From contig JBBART010000020.1 of NCBI GenBank assembly GCA_040399685.1, forward strand, positions 26,727 through 90,726: a DNA stretch of 64,000 bases, read 5' to 3'. A model generated the notes under the pieces. It saw only the letters and a list, made by a program, of their open reading frames with translations. It did not search any database and was not told the origin of the DNA. Below, piece after piece: positions 60,927 to 64,000 of the stretch. Source of the stretch: CAIQQQ01 sp040399685 (GTDB lineage Bacteria; Pseudomonadota; Alphaproteobacteria; Acetobacterales; Acetobacteraceae). The translations under genes and the position numbers were made by a program. How positions within the stretch are numbered: position 1 is the stretch's first letter; each line of letters opens with the position of its first letter.

Positions 60927-61961
60927 CTAGACCCCGCTGATCCGCCGATAAATCCCCACATAATCCCGCGCCATCCGCGCCGCACTCCACCGCTCCTCGA
61001 ACCGCCCGCGGATCGCCGCCCGGCTCAACTCCCCCAGCCGCCCGACCGCCGCCACCGCCTCAGCCTCGCCCGACACAATAAACCCCGTCAGCCCATCTTC
61101 GATCACCTCCGGCACCGAGCCACGCGGATACGCAATCACCGGGCACCCGCACGCCATCGCCTCGATCATCACCAGCCCAAACGGCTCCGGCCACGCAATC
61201 GGAAACAGCAACGCCCGCGCCCCAGACAAAAACGCCGGCTTCTCCGCATCCGTGATCTCGCCAATAAATTCCACACGCCCGCTCGCCAGCAACGGCGCCA
61301 CCACCTGATCGTAATACGCCCGATCCTCCGCCCCGATCTTCGCCGCCACCTTCAACACCAACCCCGTGGCCGCCGCGATGCGAAGTGCGTCCTCAATCCC
61401 CTTCTCCGGCGAAACCCGCCCCAAAAACGCCAGATACCCGCCATCCTCCGCAGGCGCCCCCACCGGCCGCAACAACCCCGCCGGCATCCCGTGATGCACC
61501 GTCCCCGCCCAGTTCAACTCCGGCCGCGGCACCCGCTGGTTGTCCGAAATCGAAACCAGATGCGCCTGCGGATACAACCCATAAATCCCCTGGGTCCACG
61601 CCTGGTCCATCCGCCCATGCAACGTCGTCACAAACGGAACCCCCAGCCGGCTGAACACCGGAAACGGATGAAAATCGATGTGGAAATGCAACACATCGAA
61701 CTGCCCTGCCGCCCGCGCCACCAACTCGATCATCCGCGCATACGGCGCCGTGTTCACCTCGAAATTCGGCACAAACCGGCTCGCCACCGGCACCACCGGC
61801 ACCAGCCGCGCCGCCGTCACGCTGTCCCCGCTGGCAAACAACGTCACCTCATGCCCCGCCGCCACCAGCTCCTCCGTCAACCACGAAACCACCCGCTCGG
61901 TGCCGCCATATCGCAGCGGCGGAACAGTCTCGAACAGCGGAGCAATCTGGGCGATGCGCAT
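60927..61961 (-). CDS. glycosyltransferase family 4
   Basis: 344 residues of a GT-B retaining enzyme: MRIAQIAPLFETVPPLRYGG with TERVVSWLTEELVAAGHEVTLF at the N-terminus, YLAFLGRVSPEKGIEDALRIA near residue 200 and FPIAWPEPFGLVMIEAMACGCPV near residue 265 (EX7E motif). It probably makes a surface glycan or small glycoside. ATG 61961 is preferred over the longer frame to 62030. The plus strand here is strongly C-rich, as is the neighbouring dnaB, though the genes are on opposite strands. Confidence 0.9.
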   Translation of the reverse strand: MRIAQIAPLFETVPPLRYGGTERVVSWLTEELVAAGHEVTLFASGDSVTAARLVPVVPVASRFVPNFEVNTAPYARMIELVARAAGQFDVLHFHIDFHPFPVFSRLGVPFVTTLHGRMDQAWTQGIYGLYPQAHLVSISDNQRVPRPELNWAGTVHHGMPAGLLRPVGAPAEDGGYLAFLGRVSPEKGIEDALRIAAATGLVLKVAAKIGAEDRAYYDQVVAPLLASGRVEFIGEITDAEKPAFLSGARALLFPIAWPEPFGLVMIEAMACGCPVIAYPRGSVPEVIEDGLTGFIVSGEAEAVAAVGRLGELSRAAIRGRFEERWSAARMARDYVGIYRRISGV

Positions 61962-62095
61962 CAGGGCCTCACGAAAAACGAACAGGGAAGGGGGCGTGTG
62001 TCCAACGCAACTAAGGTATGATAGTGGCAAAAAAACAGTGAAGCCCGGTTTATCCGAGGGCGCACTCCTGTCGAACGCTCTATGCTCAGGCCCAC

Positions 62096-63601
62096 ATGAA
62101 TAATCTGACCTCCCTTCCCCCGCAGGCCGGCCTCACCCCGCGCCTTCCCCCCTCCAACCTGGCCGCCGAGCAGGCGCTGCTGGGCGCCTTGCTGGCGAAC
62201 AACCGCGCCTATGAGCGGGTCAGCGACTTCCTGGTGTCAGAACACTTCATCGACCCCATCAACGGTCGCATCTTCCAGGCCATCTCCCGCCGCATCGAAC
62301 GCCAGGAACTGGCAGACGCCATCACCCTCAAGGCCGAATTCGAACACTCCGGCGTGCTGGACGAAGTGGGCGGCACCGCCTACCTCGCAAAATTGCTCAG
62401 CAGCATGGTCGGCATCATCAACGCCGGCGACTACGGCCGCGCCATCTACGACAGCTGGCTCCGCCGCCAAATGATCGACATCGGCGAAACCGTCGTCAAC
62501 AACGCCTTCGGTGCGGACCCGGAACTCGATGGCTCCAAGCAGGTCGAAGCCGCCGAGCAATCCCTCTTCAACCTCGCCGCCAAGGGCGGTGACAGCGGCG
62601 GCCTCATCACCTTCGAAAAGGCCCTCGTCGAAGTCATCAAAACCGCCGAAAAATCCTTCGGCCGCGCCGGCGGCCTCTCCGGCCTCTCCACCGGCCTGCG
62701 AGACCTCGACAACAAAACCGGCGGCCTCCACCCGTCCGACCTTCTGATCATCGCCGGCCGCCCCGGCATGGGCAAAACCGCCCTCGCCACCAAAATCGCC
62801 TTCGGCGCCGCCCAGAACATCCTGCGCGAAGCCCGCGCCATCGGCCCCGATGTCATGCCGAAATCCACCATCGCCATCTTCTCGCTCGAAATGAGCTCCG
62901 AACAGCTCGCCGGCCGCCTGCTCTCCGAAAACTCCCGCATCTCCGGCGACCGCATCCGCCGTGGCGACATCGGCCAGCGCGACTTCGACAAATTCGTCCA
63001 GGTCAGCCGCGAACTCTCCTCACTCCCTTTGCTGATCGACGACACCCCCGCCATCTCCATGTCAGCGCTCCGCACCCGTTGCCGCCGCCTCAAACGCACC
63101 CGCGGCCTCTCCATGGTCATGATCGACTACCTGCAACTCATGCGCCCCGCCGTCGGCACCAAGTTCGAAAGCCGCGTGCTGGAAATCAGCATGATCACCC
63201 AAGGCCTCAAAGCCCTGGCCAAAGAACTCGCCGTCCCCGTCATCGCCCTCTCCCAGCTCTCCCGCGCCGTCGAAAGCCGCGAGGACAAACGCCCAATGCT
63301 GTCAGACCTTCGTGAATCCGGCTCCATCGAGCAAGACGCTGACATGGTCATGTTCGTCTACCGCGAAGAATATTACATCCAGCAACGCGCGCCCAAGGAG
63401 ATCGCCTTCAAAAGCGATCAGGAATTCCACACCGCCGTCGAAAAATGGCAAAGCGACATGGAAAAAGTCCACAACCGCGCCGAAGTCATCATCGAAAAAA
63501 ACCGCCACGGCCCCACCGGCTCCATCGGAATGTTCTTCGAAGGCGAATTCACCCGCTTCGCCGACCTCGACCTCCACCACGATTCCGACCACAGCGACTA
63601 A
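62096..63601 (+). CDS. dnaB: replicative DNA helicase DnaB
   Basis: 501 residues. The N-terminal domain (PPSNLAAEQALLGALLANNRAY) and RecA-like helicase domain with Walker A AGRPGMGKTALA near residue 218, SLEMSSEQLAGRLLS, MVMIDYLQLM (Walker B) near residue 340 and LSQLSRAVESREDKRPMLSDLRESGSIEQDAD are all DnaB signatures. It unwinds DNA at the replication fork. It is divergent from the glycosyltransferase across 134 bases and downstream of rpsF-rpsR-rplI, the common alphaproteobacterial order. Confidence 0.97.
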   Translation: MNNLTSLPPQAGLTPRLPPSNLAAEQALLGALLANNRAYERVSDFLVSEHFIDPINGRIFQAISRRIERQELADAITLKAEFEHSGVLDEVGGTAYLAKLLSSMVGIINAGDYGRAIYDSWLRRQMIDIGETVVNNAFGADPELDGSKQVEAAEQSLFNLAAKGGDSGGLITFEKALVEVIKTAEKSFGRAGGLSGLSTGLRDLDNKTGGLHPSDLLIIAGRPGMGKTALATKIAFGAAQNILREARAIGPDVMPKSTIAIFSLEMSSEQLAGRLLSENSRISGDRIRRGDIGQRDFDKFVQVSRELSSLPLLIDDTPAISMSALRTRCRRLKRTRGLSMVMIDYLQLMRPAVGTKFESRVLEISMITQGLKALAKELAVPVIALSQLSRAVESREDKRPMLSDLRESGSIEQDADMVMFVYREEYYIQQRAPKEIAFKSDQEFHTAVEKWQSDMEKVHNRAEVIIEKNRHGPTGSIGMFFEGEFTRFADLDLHHDSDHSD

Positions 63602-63615
63602 CCGCCCTCAGGCGG
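63602..63615 (+). terminator. small hairpin after dnaB
   Basis: CCGCC-CTCA-GGCGG directly after the dnaB stop, with no T-tract. A weak terminator or 3'-end structure; low confidence. Confidence 0.35.
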
Positions 63616-63635
63616 CGGCCTGAACCCAACTTCCC

Positions 63636-63741
63636 CGTCATTGCGAGCCGCCCCTTGGCGGCGAAGCAATCCAGAGCCACACAACGACACGTTCAACACC
63701 CGTCGTGGATCACCACGCCACAAGAACCGCTCGCGATGACG
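63636..63741. repeat. CGTCATTGCGAGC-type dispersed palindromic repeat
   Basis: Arms CGTCATTGCGAGC (63636-63648) and GCTCGCGATGACG (63729-63741) match at 12 of 13 positions when inverted, enclosing GAAGCAATCCAG and about 70 further bases. This arm sequence with GAAGCAATCCAG is a well-known dispersed intergenic palindrome in many bacteria. No gene overlaps it. Confidence 0.75.
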
Positions 63742-64000
63742 CCAATGATTGGTTCAAGATAAAGTCATCGGACTTCTCAAAAGAGGTTCTTTTGTGAACA
63801 AAAGAACCAAAAAACTTCATTCGTTCGGATTTTTGTGGATTTCGTATTGAAAGCAAAATGAAAAATTTCAATGCAATAAATCATATTTGGGGCAAAAATT
63901 TGAATCGACTAAGTAGCTGATATAGCAAAATGTTGGGCGTGGTGCGCTAGAGCGCGTTGACATTCAGCATGTCCAGATGAACGCACTGACGACGGATAGC
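63742..64000. other. intergenic end of window
   Basis: No gene is visible. It holds the partial hairpin repeat copy C, then an AT-rich stretch (63829-63935) and a CTAGAGC motif at 63948-63954 followed by GCGTT...AACGC. A promoter for a gene beyond the window is possible. Confidence 0.6.
63785..63828 (+). repeat. bipartite hairpin repeat, copy C (left half only)
   Basis: GGTTCTTTTGT-GA-ACAAAAGAACC (63785-63808) followed by AAAAAACTTCATTCGTTCGG. It is almost identical to the left half of copy B, but the second hairpin (CTTCTTTTTCT type) does not follow; the next 100 bases are AT-rich and unrelated. Confidence 0.85.

Noticed and set aside
62096..64000. Replication origin near dnaB
   Set aside because: dnaB is not an origin marker, no DnaA-box cluster was seen, and the AT-rich end after 63829 is short.
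1..64000. CRISPR array or phage region
   Set aside because: No regularly spaced direct repeats and no cas, integrase or phage structural genes were seen; the only mobile DNA found is the IS3 remnant and small repeats.

Overview
The window looks like chromosomal DNA of a high-GC alphaproteobacterium. The rpsF-rpsR-rplI-dnaB neighbourhood, a tRNA-Ile2(CAT) with no encoded CCA, densely overlapping operons and dispersed A/T-rich double-hairpin repeats fit Rhodospirillales, and I would guess Acetobacteraceae. This is inference from content; no database was searched.

Layout. 1-15.5 kb is catabolic and accessory: the end of a flavin monooxygenase and an alpha/beta hydrolase face a ten-gene minus-strand operon (HpcH-type aldolase, aminotransferase, SDR, hydantoinase/oxoprolinase HyuB and HyuA, and a complete Liv-type ABC importer). 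A divergent LysR gene with a perfect dyad in its promoter probably controls it, and two more LysR genes follow. 15.6-22 kb is a second importer-plus-enzyme operon: LeuC-like and LeuD-like hydro-lyase subunits, an isocitrate-lyase/PEP-mutase-family lyase and an SsuABC/TauABC-type importer. This is an arrangement suited to hydrating and then cleaving a branched malate-type acid. 22-28.9 kb holds an NRAMP-family transporter with altered metal-site motifs behind two small ORFs, pyruvate dehydrogenase AceE-AceF and an Lrp regulator. 28.9-29.8 kb is a scar: the 3' end of a PP2C gene, the left end of an IS3-family element and the 5' half of a PotA-like ATPase gene fused in one open frame.

29.9-33.9 kb is an aromatic-acid efflux operon (TetR, FUSC pump, a 24-codon micro-ORF, DUF1656, HlyD-type adaptor). 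tRNA-Ile2 and ppa follow. 34.9-45.6 kb, all minus strand, is a surface/secretion cluster: a glycosyltransferase, a protein with ChW-like repeats, a giant GT2-GT4 fusion, a Sel1-repeat protein, a type I secretion adaptor and a type I secretion ABC transporter with a degenerate C39 domain. 45.8-55 kb carries an acetyltransferase, a CobW-like mini-protein, an ArsR-methyltransferase fusion overlapping metH, a two-DTG aspartic protease-like lipoprotein, a CDF transporter, a cobalamin adenosyltransferase and a DnaJ/CbpM pair. 55-64 kb has glycosyltransferases (one a pseudogene), a membrane-anchored unknown, a BaiN-like flavoprotein, rpsF-rpsR-rplI with a strong terminator, another glycosyltransferase, dnaB and a repeat-rich end.

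The most interesting items are the surface/secretion cluster with ChW-like repeats outside Firmicutes, the LeuCD-like/lyase/importer pathway, the micro-ORF coupled on both sides in the FUSC operon, the NRAMP homologue with a changed metal site and leader ORFs, the IS3 deletion scar, and a three-copy bipartite hairpin repeat. Starts were chosen by eye from ribosome binding sites and overlaps and often differ from the longest frame.
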